From: Clostridium_AM sp900759715
GTDB lineage: Bacteria > Bacillota > Clostridia > Clostridiales > Clostridiaceae
Reading direction: 5' to 3'
DNA length: 64,000 bases
Assembly (NCBI GenBank): GCA_900759715.1
Contig: CAAEXF010000117.1
Span: 1-64,000, forward strand
The position numbers were made by a program, and so were the translations under genes. Position 1 is the first letter of the stretch; every line of letters starts with the position of its first letter. The notes below the pieces were generated by a model that had not been told where the DNA came from, searched no databases, and saw only the letters and a program-made list of their open reading frames with translations. This document shows positions 8,697 through 16,820 of this stretch, piece by piece.

Positions 8697-9746
8697 TTAA
8701 TTTTCATGTCTAGACTTATTCTCTTTTTCTGTTTTCTTCTCTTTATTAGCTTTCATTTCTTCGCCTTTGTTCTCTTTTTCTGACTTTCCATGTTTAGAAA
8801 TACTTGCATTATTATTAGCTGCATCATCATTAGTTTTTGGCTGAACTACATTAGTAGTGTCATTAGAAACATTACTATTTCCTTCTTCCTTTTTATTATC
8901 TGTTGCTTTTAAAGCATCTTTCTTCTCTTCTTTTGTTATGTTGCCGTTCTTAACTTCCTCTTTTAATTCATTCTTTAGTTGTTTCTTTAATTGGCCTACT
9001 CCGCCCTTCATTACTTCCTTCTTTGCAGCTACTGCCTGATTAAATTTCTCTTTTTGGATATTTAAAGCTTCCTGACTTTGCTTTAATCCATCTTCTGCTG
9101 TTTTTATATCTTGCTCATTCCCTGACTTTTTAGCTTGCTCTAGTTTCTTTTCAGCATCTTTTGCTGCCTGTCTGTCTTTTATTAATGCTTCTCTTTCTTT
9201 CTTCACTGCAATTACTGCCTCTTTTTTAGCAGTTTGCATTTCTATAACCTTTGCTATAGTTTCTTTAGCATTACCAGAAACCTTACTCTCTATGCTCTTT
9301 AAAACCTCAATAGACTTCATTTGTTTATCAGCTATTGACGTTTCTGCCTTTTTTAATTCATCTAGTTTTATAGCGCTATCAGTAGTTGTGCTATCAGCTG
9401 CTTTATCGATGGCATCTTCTACCTTTTCTTGAGCTTCAGTCATTTTATCACTATATTCATTTAATGTTTGATTTGAAAGATCTGTCTTTTCTTTGTCAGC
9501 CATTACTTCACTTTCTCCAAGTCTTTCCTCCGCTACTTCTGCTAAAGCCTCTGCTTTTTTATCATCGCTAGTTGCCATATTAATCTTTACATCATCTAAA
9601 GCCTTATCTATAGGATATAATATTACGTTATCTGGTGTTATCCCAGCCTTGTCTGCAAGTGTTGCAGTATTAGTATCGGCCAATGCCTTGCCTCCTAAGC
9701 TTAATGACACTGTTAAAGCTGTTATAAATAATGCTATCTTTTTCAT
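8697..9746 (-). CDS. Exported DUF5667 protein with charged coiled-coil tail
   Basis: A 349-aa exported protein. The signal peptide (MKKIALFITALTVSLSLGG, cut near ALA-DT) is followed by a DUF5667-like region (about 30-110; ITPDNVILYPIDKALDDVKI, then ALAEVAEERLGESEVM). A long Lys/Glu/Ala-rich coiled coil (about 110-270) and a low-complexity Asn/Lys/Glu tail ending KSRHEN complete it. No catalytic motif is visible. Similar clostridial proteins are exported, but I know of no settled function. Single-gene unit with its own downstream hairpin. Confidence 0.75.
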   Translation of the reverse strand: MKKIALFITALTVSLSLGGKALADTNTATLADKAGITPDNVILYPIDKALDDVKINMATSDDKKAEALAEVAEERLGESEVMADKEKTDLSNQTLNEYSDKMTEAQEKVEDAIDKAADSTTTDSAIKLDELKKAETSIADKQMKSIEVLKSIESKVSGNAKETIAKVIEMQTAKKEAVIAVKKEREALIKDRQAAKDAEKKLEQAKKSGNEQDIKTAEDGLKQSQEALNIQKEKFNQAVAAKKEVMKGGVGQLKKQLKNELKEEVKNGNITKEEKKDALKATDNKKEEGNSNVSNDTTNVVQPKTNDDAANNNASISKHGKSEKENKGEEMKANKEKKTEKENKSRHEN

Positions 9747-9870
9747 GTTTGTTCCTCCCTAAATTTGTTTATCATATTCTTTTCATAAATATTTACGGAT
9801 AATGTTGACTTTTAAAGGGGGTATTACAAAAAACTTTTAAAGCATTATTTGATTAAACATCTTTAATTTC

Positions 9871-9914
9871 ACACAAAAAAAACAGAACTATTCGTTAAAT
9901 TAACAAATAGTTCT
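9871..9914 (-). terminator. Rho-independent terminator of the HTH-TPR pair
   Basis: On the minus strand AGAACTATTTG / CGAATAGTTCT is followed by eight T residues. It lies 12 bp after the stop codon of the downstream HTH-TPR gene. Confidence 0.85.
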
Positions 9915-9926
9915 ATACTCATATAC

Positions 9927-11180
9927 TTACATTTTCTTTTCTAGTTGAATTGCAAAATTAAAATATTTTATAGATTCATTAACACTTCCCATTCTGTGAT
10001 ACATGTTTCCCATCTCCATGTATCTTTTGTATATTTCATTTTTAGTTGCAAATTTAAGTAGCGCATCTAATGCTAAATTCATATACATCTCCGCAGAAAT
10101 CATGTTACCTTCTTTTTCCAGAATCAAAGCCTTATAATAATAAGATTTTTCAATAAAAACTATATTATTAAGATCTATTGAGTAGTTTAATGCCTCATCA
10201 CATACACTTTTAGCTTTATCTAAAACATTACTTTCAATTAACTTGCTAGTACACATTAACATAAAGTTTACTAGAGTTTCCTTATTATCCTTTGGGAAAC
10301 ATTCTAAAGCCTTATTTGTATAGGCTATAGCAATATCCGTAAGCCCCTGCCCAAACATAACTACAGCATAGTTATATATAGCCTGTGCCATATGTGCTAG
10401 ATTATTCTTATATAATTCATAAGATTTTTGCTCATACTCATGGAATTTATCCATATTTCTTCTAAGTGAAAGTATAGCCAGCATATGATATGCTTCTGCT
10501 TTTTTTGTATCTTTCTCAATATAATCCATCAAATCAATAAGTTCCATTGCTATTTCGTAAGCTTTTTCATAGTTTTCCAGCATTACATAGCAAGCAGCTT
10601 CATTATAGGTAGCTCTCGCCAGCAATATAGGATTTCTTTTTTCCTTAGAAATCTGTCTAACATTACTGTAATAACTAGCAGCTTGTGAAAATTCCTTAGT
10701 ATTGTAGAAGTATCTTGCTATATCCATATAGTATACAGCTCCACTTTCTTCCGAAAAATACTTTTGCCAATAATCATAGTATTTTGAAACTATAAGCTGT
10801 ACTTTTTCTATCCTATTCTCGTCTAGATAGTAATTAAATAGCAAGTGCATTATTCTGAATGCAATATCAAAATATGATAACTCTTCAGCAAACTTTAAAT
10901 TATATTCTAATTCCTTCTCATACCACTCGGAATATCCTGTTCTTTCTATGTCCTGAATATTTTCAATTACCTGTGATTTTATATCTTGTTTTAAGTACAT
11001 TGGATCTATTTCTAACTTTACAGCAATGAAGTCCAATATCCATTCTTCTGGTTTTATTTTATCATTTTCGATGCAGCTCATTTTAGAAACAGATATTTTG
11101 TCTCCGCATAAATCCTTTAATGTATAACCTTTATATATTCTGGCTCTTTTTATTTTTTCTCCTGTAGAAAGTATCTCCAT
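9927..11180 (-). CDS. HTH (Xre-type) regulator with TPR domain, second of a tandem pair
   Basis: An N-terminal Xre-like helix-turn-helix (about residues 5-65, LSTGEKIKRARIYKGYTLKD) is followed by about 330 residues of alpha-helical TPR-like repeats. These include EKAYEIAMELIDLMDY, NLAHMAQAIYNYAVVMFGQG and the terminal RYMEMGNMYHRMGSVNESIK. The layout is that of RRNPP-like regulators, where the TPR part can bind a signalling peptide; no cognate peptide gene was seen. The HTH is somewhat diverged compared with the upstream paralogue. ATG at 11180 is preferred over the GTG at 11189. It lies 22 bp after the upstream paralogue, in one operon. Confidence 0.8.
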   Translation of the reverse strand: MEILSTGEKIKRARIYKGYTLKDLCGDKISVSKMSCIENDKIKPEEWILDFIAVKLEIDPMYLKQDIKSQVIENIQDIERTGYSEWYEKELEYNLKFAEELSYFDIAFRIMHLLFNYYLDENRIEKVQLIVSKYYDYWQKYFSEESGAVYYMDIARYFYNTKEFSQAASYYSNVRQISKEKRNPILLARATYNEAACYVMLENYEKAYEIAMELIDLMDYIEKDTKKAEAYHMLAILSLRRNMDKFHEYEQKSYELYKNNLAHMAQAIYNYAVVMFGQGLTDIAIAYTNKALECFPKDNKETLVNFMLMCTSKLIESNVLDKAKSVCDEALNYSIDLNNIVFIEKSYYYKALILEKEGNMISAEMYMNLALDALLKFATKNEIYKRYMEMGNMYHRMGSVNESIKYFNFAIQLEKKM

Positions 11181-11198
11181 AATCCTCACCTATTCTCA

Positions 11199-12503
11199 TT
11201 AAGACTCTTTCAATATTCCAAGTTTCTTGAAGGTTTCAACACCTTCATTTAAATATTTTGCTGCATCTTTATCTCTACCATAATCTATATAGAACTTTCC
11301 AAGCATGATAGCTATTTCTGCAATTTCTTTAGTGTAGTCCATATTTCTAACAAAATTCAAGGCCATAATTAATGTATTTTCCGCTTCTTTTATATCTGAT
11401 TCTAACATGTCCACTCTGAATTTAAGCAAATAATACTGTATGAGAGATTTATCACTGCCATCACTAATGCTGTCCATTATTTCTTGAAGTGTTTTTTTAG
11501 CCTCTTCTACATTTTTTAATTTTATATAATTTTCACATATGTTTACTAAAGTTTCAACTAAATCTGAATCATTAATTCTAACTCTAAGTTCTTTAGCTTT
11601 ACTTAAGTGTATGAAAGATTCCTCTAAATTATCAAAATCACAGAACAATTTTCCTAAATTATTTTCTATCTTAGCAACATGCATAAGATCATTTATTTCT
11701 TTGTATACCTCTAATGTTTTCTTGGAATATTTTATTGCATTGTCTACGTCGCCTTTCTTATTATATTCTTCCGATAAAAGCAAAAGTGTTCTTGCATACT
11801 CCCTTTTATTATCCAATTGTTTAAATTTTTCCTTGGCAAGATAAGAATAATTTATAGCTTTTTCTGTGCTCTCTAGCTTAAAATACACACAAGCTAAATA
11901 ATAATATATTTGTCCAAGTAAAAAGTCATTTCCTATATCATTTTCAGTGTAAACATTTTCTGCTTGCTGAAAATAGCTACATGAAGAATGATACGCTTTT
12001 AACTCCATTGTAATTTTTCCTAAGTTGACAAAGGCTTTTATTGTTTCTTCATAGTTATTGTTTTTTATAAAAATAACATTAGCTGAAAGGAAAAATTGTT
12101 GTGCTACAGCATGCTCATCTTTTGTCATATAAATTATGCCTCTTAGATATAAGTTTTTAGCTTTTCTATACTCTAAGTTGTATTTTTCTGCATAGTATAA
12201 AGACTTCTCAATATACTGCTCTCCTTGAGTTAAGTCTTCATTAATTATATATGATTCTGCTATGTTTTCAAAATAAGTACAAATTTTTTCTGCCTGGGTC
12301 TCTTCTGATTCCATGAGATATTCAATTGAGGTGTTTAGTGCCTCTGCTAGGTATTCAAGCAGGTCCATACTTGGATTAGATTTTCCGGATTCTACAAGGC
12401 TTATTTGTCCTGGAGTAATTCTGTCTCCTGCCAAATCCTTTAATGTCATGTTGAGCTCTTTTCTTCTTCTCTTAATTTTTTCTCCTAAAGATAGTATTTC
12501 CAT
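11199..12503 (-). CDS. HTH (Xre-type) regulator with TPR domain, first of a tandem pair
   Basis: Canonical Xre HTH at residues 1-65 (LGEKIKRRRKELNMTLKD, then ITPGQISLVESGKSNPS) followed by eight or so TPR units. Among them are ALNTSIEYLMESEETQAEKI, AVAQQFFLSANVIFIKNN and KGDVDNAIKYSKKTLEVYKE. The family is a DNA-binding regulator with a protein or peptide-sensing TPR domain. It is clearly a paralogue of the next gene; both begin with MEILS followed by GEKIKR. The ATG at 12503 lies 7 nt from AAGGAAG, while the GTG at 12509 is too close. Target genes unknown. Confidence 0.85.
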   Translation of the reverse strand: MEILSLGEKIKRRRKELNMTLKDLAGDRITPGQISLVESGKSNPSMDLLEYLAEALNTSIEYLMESEETQAEKICTYFENIAESYIINEDLTQGEQYIEKSLYYAEKYNLEYRKAKNLYLRGIIYMTKDEHAVAQQFFLSANVIFIKNNNYEETIKAFVNLGKITMELKAYHSSCSYFQQAENVYTENDIGNDFLLGQIYYYLACVYFKLESTEKAINYSYLAKEKFKQLDNKREYARTLLLLSEEYNKKGDVDNAIKYSKKTLEVYKEINDLMHVAKIENNLGKLFCDFDNLEESFIHLSKAKELRVRINDSDLVETLVNICENYIKLKNVEEAKKTLQEIMDSISDGSDKSLIQYYLLKFRVDMLESDIKEAENTLIMALNFVRNMDYTKEIAEIAIMLGKFYIDYGRDKDAAKYLNEGVETFKKLGILKES

Positions 12504-12698
12504 AATCACTCTTCCTTTACTACCTACAATATTAATATATATAAATTATTTTATTAAAAATTCTGCAAAGTCTCACCTTATTATAACATATTTTTAATCC
12601 TAATATAAAAATTTTTAATAAAATAGTAATACTTTTCACTTGTATTGACCTTAAATTCAAGAATATACTATTTTTAACTAATTTTTTACATGCAAAAA

Positions 12699-12736
12699 AA
12701 TTGCGTACTGTGAAATTAATTTCAAAGTACGCAATT
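12699..12736 (-). terminator. Rho-independent terminator of the small YtxH-like gene
   Basis: AATTGCGTACT (12699-12709) and AGTACGCAATT form a perfect stem. Reading the minus strand, the stem is followed by seven or eight T residues. It ends the transcript coming from the small gene at 12802-12966 and precedes the upstream region of the HTH-TPR operon. Confidence 0.8.
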
Positions 12737-12801
12737 AAACACATAAAAATAAATAACAAATCAAAGATAATAGTATATTTTATGTGCTTTCTATATGTTT
12801 A

Positions 12802-12966
12802 TTATTTAACTCTATCTACTACACCTTCGTACATGTCTCCTGCTGCATGTCTAACTATCTTAGCTGTTCTCTTTATTCTTCTTCTTGTATTTCTATCAAG
12901 CCCTGGCATCATCATCATGCCAACTGCTGCTCCGATTAAAGCTCCTGTAAGAAATCTACCACGCAT
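12802..12966 (-). CDS. Small YtxH-like protein (54 aa)
   Basis: A 54-codon frame starting MRGRFLTGALIGAAVGMMMM, then PGLDRNTRRRIKRTAKIV, then HAAGDMYEGVVDRVK. A short Gly/Ala/Met hydrophobic N-terminal segment is followed by a basic amphipathic helix, the arrangement of YtxH-like small proteins. A strong ribosome binding site (AAAGGAGAG) stands 8 nt before the ATG, and a terminator follows. Function unknown; probably membrane-associated. Confidence 0.75.
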   Translation of the reverse strand: MRGRFLTGALIGAAVGMMMMPGLDRNTRRRIKRTAKIVRHAAGDMYEGVVDRVK

Positions 12967-13040
12967 AATCTACACTCTCCTTTTATTTTAAATAGGTATA
13001 TATATAGAATATGCATTTTTTTATTTATTAAACAGAAAAC

Positions 13041-13487
13041 TTAAATTAATTCATCCATTGCTTCATTTGCAAGTTTATCACATCTATTATTAAATTCGTT
13101 ATCACTGTGTCCTTTTACTTTTATAAACTCAACTTTATGAATATTAACTAACTCTATAAGCTTCTCCCAAAGTTCTCTATTTTTCACTGGTTCTTTAGAA
13201 GCTGTCTTCCAGCCATTTTTTTGCCAGTTTTTAATCCAGTTTTGATTTATTGCATTTATTACATAAGCTGAATCACTATGAAGCTTAACTTCACAGGGTT
13301 CTTTTAGCATAGACAATGCTTCAATTACCGCTGAAAGCTCCATTATATTATTTGTGGTATTTTTATATCCTTTTTTTATTTCCTTTTTCATACCGTTATA
13401 CATAAGGACTATTCCAAATCCTCCAATTGTATTCTCTTTTCCATTTCCTCTACATGCTCCATCAGTGTATATGGTGATTATCTTCAT
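13041..13487 (-). CDS. rnhA: Ribonuclease HI
   Basis: Cleaves the RNA strand of RNA-DNA hybrids during replication and repair. The four acidic residues of the active site are present: Asp9 (IYTDGACRGNG), Glu50 (NIMELSAV), Asp72 (LHSDSAYVI) and Asp137 (NNRCDKLA). His127 lies in VKGHSDN. 148 aa, normal length for bacterial RNase HI. The start overlaps the end of the DUF1232 gene upstream by 26 nt in another frame, which suggests translational coupling. Confidence 0.95.
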   Translation of the reverse strand: MKIITIYTDGACRGNGKENTIGGFGIVLMYNGMKKEIKKGYKNTTNNIMELSAVIEALSMLKEPCEVKLHSDSAYVINAINQNWIKNWQKNGWKTASKEPVKNRELWEKLIELVNIHKVEFIKVKGHSDNEFNNRCDKLANEAMDELI

Positions 13488-14499
13488 TTAAAGTTATTGC
13501 CTCCTCAAGTTCAAGATTATACATATTAGATTCTAACTGCTGTTTCTTTGCAGCTAACTTATAATTTTCATGTCCTTTTTTAAAAATGCTTTTTATAACT
13601 TCAAGAAATTTGCTTACATTGTAAGTGCCAACTAGGTTAGATATATAATTAACGGCTTCTTTAGTCAATAAAATTACATTTTCCTCTCCCTGCCAATTTT
13701 CAAGGATGATTTCTTCTGGAACCTCATTTATAATAGCATTTAGTCCAAAGAAAGCTATAGCTACATCATCAATTCTACCTATAAGAGGTATGAAATCCGG
13801 AAGTATATCTATTGGACTAGCTAAGTACATTATCACTCCACCAACCATCATCTTTACCTTTATTTTAACCCTTTTATCTCTAAATAATCTCCATAAAAGC
13901 ACTGTTATATCTGGTATAAGCATTGCATACTGAACTACCTTTTCATATTTCTCAGGAACCTTTTCCACTATTCTACCTCTAACCCTTGAGTATTCCCCCT
14001 GGGTTCTTATTGGGGACAGTTCGCAACTTTTCTTCATTGGTATCATTTTTTTAGTTTCAGCATAAATAACATTTTCTGCTTCTACCTCAATTCCACCTTC
14101 AATAATATTTATTCGATTTAATGTAAAGTAGAAATATGGTACTAGCTTGGACACTTCTTCTAGGTTAACAGCCACATTATCCTTGTCCACATCTACACCT
14201 AAATCAGCAAAATCACTTAGTAGCTTTTTTAATGCAACATTTTTAATGCTCTTTATTATTCCTATTTTAGATACATTAACTTTCAATATCTTAACGTTTA
14301 TTATATTACCTTTTATATTTCCAAGTCCTAATTTAACTTCAAAGGGAATTTTTATTCTTTTTTTATAGCTACCTCTAACTGTTATTAACTCCTTAATTTC
14401 TATAGAGTTTATTTCAAGCCCTTCAATATGAACATAATCTTCAATTATGCTTAATATATCCTGCTCTGTTAAAATAACTTTTGCAGCTGAAATCTTCAT
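13462..14499 (-). CDS. DUF1232 (YkvA-like) protein
   Basis: A 345-aa protein. Residues about 1-195 form an unrecognised beta-rich region (VNVSKIGIIKSIKNVALKKL). Residues about 200-260 are a DUF1232 domain with the diagnostic YLASPIDILPDFIPLIGRID followed by DDVAIAFFGLNAI. Family function is unknown; members are thought to be membrane-associated. A REP-like sequence (14012-14035) is read in frame and supplies codons for KKSCELSP in the middle of the protein. Overlaps rnhA by 26 nt. Confidence 0.8.
   Translation of the reverse strand: MKISAAKVILTEQDILSIIEDYVHIEGLEINSIEIKELITVRGSYKKRIKIPFEVKLGLGNIKGNIINVKILKVNVSKIGIIKSIKNVALKKLLSDFADLGVDVDKDNVAVNLEEVSKLVPYFYFTLNRINIIEGGIEVEAENVIYAETKKMIPMKKSCELSPIRTQGEYSRVRGRIVEKVPEKYEKVVQYAMLIPDITVLLWRLFRDKRVKIKVKMMVGGVIMYLASPIDILPDFIPLIGRIDDVAIAFFGLNAIINEVPEEIILENWQGEENVILLTKEAVNYISNLVGTYNVSKFLEVIKSIFKKGHENYKLAAKKQQLESNMYNLELEEAITLNEDNHHIH
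14012..14035 (+). repeat. REP-like unit A, inside the DUF1232 gene
   Basis: GGGGACAGTTCGCAACTTTT matches the REP-like units that flank the transposase-like gene at 21.5 kb. It lies inside the DUF1232 coding region and keeps the frame. Confidence 0.7.
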
Positions 14500-14520
14500 G
14501 TAAAATTCTCCCCTCTTTCG

Positions 14521-14545
14521 TTTATCTAATAACTAACCGTCACTA
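14521..14545. repeat. Short repeated motif TTTATC..A.AACTAACC
   Basis: TTTATCTAATAACTAACC recurs as TTTATCCGACAACTAACC at 17919-17936, and a related TTTATCCGATGACTACCC lies at 63349. The two full copies stand next to gene ends or starts in the REP-rich region. Meaning unknown. Confidence 0.35.
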
Positions 14546-14816
14546 AAAACTATTTCTTATATAAACAATAAATAGTTAGTATATAGTTTAACAACTATAA
14601 ACCCAAGTTTTTCTTTATAAGTAAAGTATACAGTAAACTAAAATTTCTGCAATAACATTTTCGATGTAGTTCGTAATTTCATCACCAGCTGTTCCATAAA
14701 TTACTTTAGCAAAATTTATGATTTTCATTAGACTTAACATCAAAAATATTATAATATCATACTCAGATGCTACGTAATCAACATATGATTTTCTTAAGTA
14801 GTTCATAGACATATCA

Positions 14817-14879
14817 TCGGGGGCAGTTCACAACTTTTCGTAACCTTTTATTATTGATAGTTCACAGTTTTTCATCAAG
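14817..14879 (+). repeat. REP-like units B and C
   Basis: Two degenerate, directly repeated units: GGGGGCAGTTCACAACTTTT (14819-14838) and ATAGTTCACAGTTTTTCATC (14857-14876). They lie just upstream of the FtsH-like gene. Read through, they would extend its frame by 26 codons, but the ribosome binding site lies downstream of them. The remainder of 14500-14816 shows no convincing gene. Confidence 0.65.
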
Positions 14880-14931
14880 ATTTCAACTAAAAATTCAAAT
14901 ATATAATTATTTTAGGAAGGTGAGGTATTTA

Positions 14932-16665
14932 ATGAAGAATAAAATTAAAAACAAATTTATGCTGATACCTGTTTTAACTGCCGTACTTTCTCTAGTAGCG
15001 TTGATATTTTTTACTTACTCACATAGATCTACTGATTACAAATCTTATGTTATTTTTTTAAATGATGTCTCTAGTAAAAAAGTTTCAACTGTGTACTTAA
15101 CTAATACTTCTAAGATAAGAGTTAAGTTAAGTGACGGAAAAATATATGAAACAGATAATCCTAGAACAAGTGATTTTAAAGAAGTAATGTTAAAGGATGG
15201 AGTTACAGTGTCTGAAGATCTACCAGTGGATATTGGACAAGTACTTCCTCTGACGACTTTGGTTCTTTCCATTGCAGCTATTGCATTTATGGGTATAAAA
15301 TCATCATCTATTACTTCAAAAAGAATGCGTTCAGTGGATGCCTTAGATGCAAGTGTTGTGGCAGATACAAAATATAACTTTGAGAGCGTAGCTGGAAATG
15401 AGGAAGCTAAGGAAAGTATGAATGACTTAGTTGACTTTTTAAAAAATCCTGATAAATATGCTCAATATGGCGCAAGAATGCCAAAGGGAGTAATACTTTA
15501 TGGTGAACCTGGAACAGGTAAGACACTTCTAGCAAAAGCTGTAGCAGGAGAAGCTGGAGTTCCATTCTATGCTGTATCTGGTTCAGATTTTATTCAGGTA
15601 TACGTAGGGGTTGGTGCCAGCCGTATAAGACAATTATTTAAAAAAGCAAGAGGTAACGGCAAAGCTGTTATATTTATCGACGAAATAGATGCTATCGGTA
15701 AGAAAAGAGATGGCGGAAAAAATACTGGTGGTTCTGATGAAAGAGATCAAACTCTAAATGCATTGCTTACTGAAATGTCAGGCTTTAACGAAAAAGAAGG
15801 CATTATAGTTATGGCCGCTACAAACAGATTAGACATGCTAGATCCTGCTCTTTTAAGACCTGGTAGATTTGATAGACACATTGAAGTTAATCTTCCAGAC
15901 GTAAGCGCTAGAGAGAAAATCTTAAATCTTCATCTAAAGAACAAGCCTGTAGGAAGTATAAACGTAAAAGAATGGGCTCATAAGACTTCTTACTTCTCAG
16001 GAGCAAAACTTGAGAGTTTAGTAAATGAATCTGCTATACTGGCTTGTAAAGATAATAGTGAAAATATAGAAGATATACATCTTGATCAAGCATTTTCAAT
16101 TGTTCTTGCTGGATACGAAAAGAAAAATAGAGATCATATAAAGGATATAGATAAAAAGATTACAGCTTATCACGAAATTGGACATGCTCTTGTATCTTTA
16201 AAGGTTCTACCGGAAGAAAAGGTATCAAAAGTTACAATTATACCAAGCACTAAAGGTGCTGGTGGATACACTTTAAGTATACCTAAAGACAACTTATATC
16301 AAAATAAAAACTATTTAAAGAGGAGAATTATGGTTCTACTTGGTGGAAGAGCTGCTGAAGAAATCATATTTGGAGCTGATTACATTACAACTGGAGCACA
16401 CAATGACTTAAAACAAAGTACCAAGATATCATTTAATATGATAACTCAATATGGTATGGGGGACACTCTTGGATTATTAAACATGCAGGAGTTGCTGGAG
16501 TTAAATCTAAATCAAGATGAAGTTATTAAAGAGTGTAAAGACATGATTGATTCTATGTATGAAGATGTTAAGACGCTGCTTGTAAGTGAAAGACACAATC
16601 TAGAAGAGTTAACTAATTTACTTTTAGAAAAAGAAACATTATATTCAGAGGACTTGAATCTATAA
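14932..16665 (+). CDS. FtsH-like membrane AAA+ zinc metalloprotease
   Basis: Membrane-bound ATP-dependent protease. Two transmembrane segments (about residues 10-28 and 100-120) flank a short extracytoplasmic part. The AAA+ module has Walker A GEPGTGKT (191-198), Walker B VIFIDEID (246-253) and the second region of homology RPGRFDR. The zinc site is HEIGH (414-418) plus Asp492 in TGAHNDL. At 577 aa it is shorter than the usual 610-650 aa of housekeeping FtsH, and Walker A has Glu in place of the common Pro. It is therefore probably a paralogue. The ATG at 14932 is 6 nt after GGTGAGG; the longer frame from 14854 would translate REP sequence. Confidence 0.88.
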   Translation: MKNKIKNKFMLIPVLTAVLSLVALIFFTYSHRSTDYKSYVIFLNDVSSKKVSTVYLTNTSKIRVKLSDGKIYETDNPRTSDFKEVMLKDGVTVSEDLPVDIGQVLPLTTLVLSIAAIAFMGIKSSSITSKRMRSVDALDASVVADTKYNFESVAGNEEAKESMNDLVDFLKNPDKYAQYGARMPKGVILYGEPGTGKTLLAKAVAGEAGVPFYAVSGSDFIQVYVGVGASRIRQLFKKARGNGKAVIFIDEIDAIGKKRDGGKNTGGSDERDQTLNALLTEMSGFNEKEGIIVMAATNRLDMLDPALLRPGRFDRHIEVNLPDVSAREKILNLHLKNKPVGSINVKEWAHKTSYFSGAKLESLVNESAILACKDNSENIEDIHLDQAFSIVLAGYEKKNRDHIKDIDKKITAYHEIGHALVSLKVLPEEKVSKVTIIPSTKGAGGYTLSIPKDNLYQNKNYLKRRIMVLLGGRAAEEIIFGADYITTGAHNDLKQSTKISFNMITQYGMGDTLGLLNMQELLELNLNQDEVIKECKDMIDSMYEDVKTLLVSERHNLEELTNLLLEKETLYSEDLNL

Positions 16666-16676
16666 TGGTAGTCATC

Positions 16677-16720
16677 GGGGACGGTACACAATTTTTCATC
16701 TTGAAAAATTGTGTACCGTC
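16677..16720. repeat. REP-like palindrome D
   Basis: GGGGACGGTACACAATTTTT faces its inverted copy across a short loop (perfect stem GACGGTACACAATTTTTCA), followed by TTTCTTTTTA. It starts 12 bp after the FtsH-like stop codon and could act as its terminator. Confidence 0.8.
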
Positions 16721-16730
16721 TTTCTTTTTA

Positions 16731-16788
16731 TTTGGGGACAGTCTGCAATTTTTCGATATAGGTCGAAAAATTGCAGACTGTCCCCAAA
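16731..16788. repeat. REP-like palindrome E
   Basis: TTTGGGGACAGTCTGCAATT and its perfect inverted copy enclose a 6-nt loop (TATAGG); the stem is about 26 bp. Together with D and F it fills the space between two convergent genes. Confidence 0.85.
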
Positions 16789-16802
16789 TAAAGCAATGAA
16801 TA

Positions 16803-16820
16803 AAAATTGCAGTGTGTCCC
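16803..16820 (-). repeat. REP-like half unit F
   Basis: AAATTGCAGTGTGTCCCT is a single unit in inverse orientation, abutting the stop codon of the rhomboid gene. Confidence 0.6.

Noticed and set aside
12701..12991. 96-codon plus-strand frame
   Set aside because: Antisense to the terminator and the small YtxH-like gene, which has a proper start signal.
14615..14812. 65-codon minus-strand frame between the DUF1232 and FtsH-like genes
   Set aside because: No ribosome binding site, no recognisable pattern, and it lies next to REP units; treated as non-coding.
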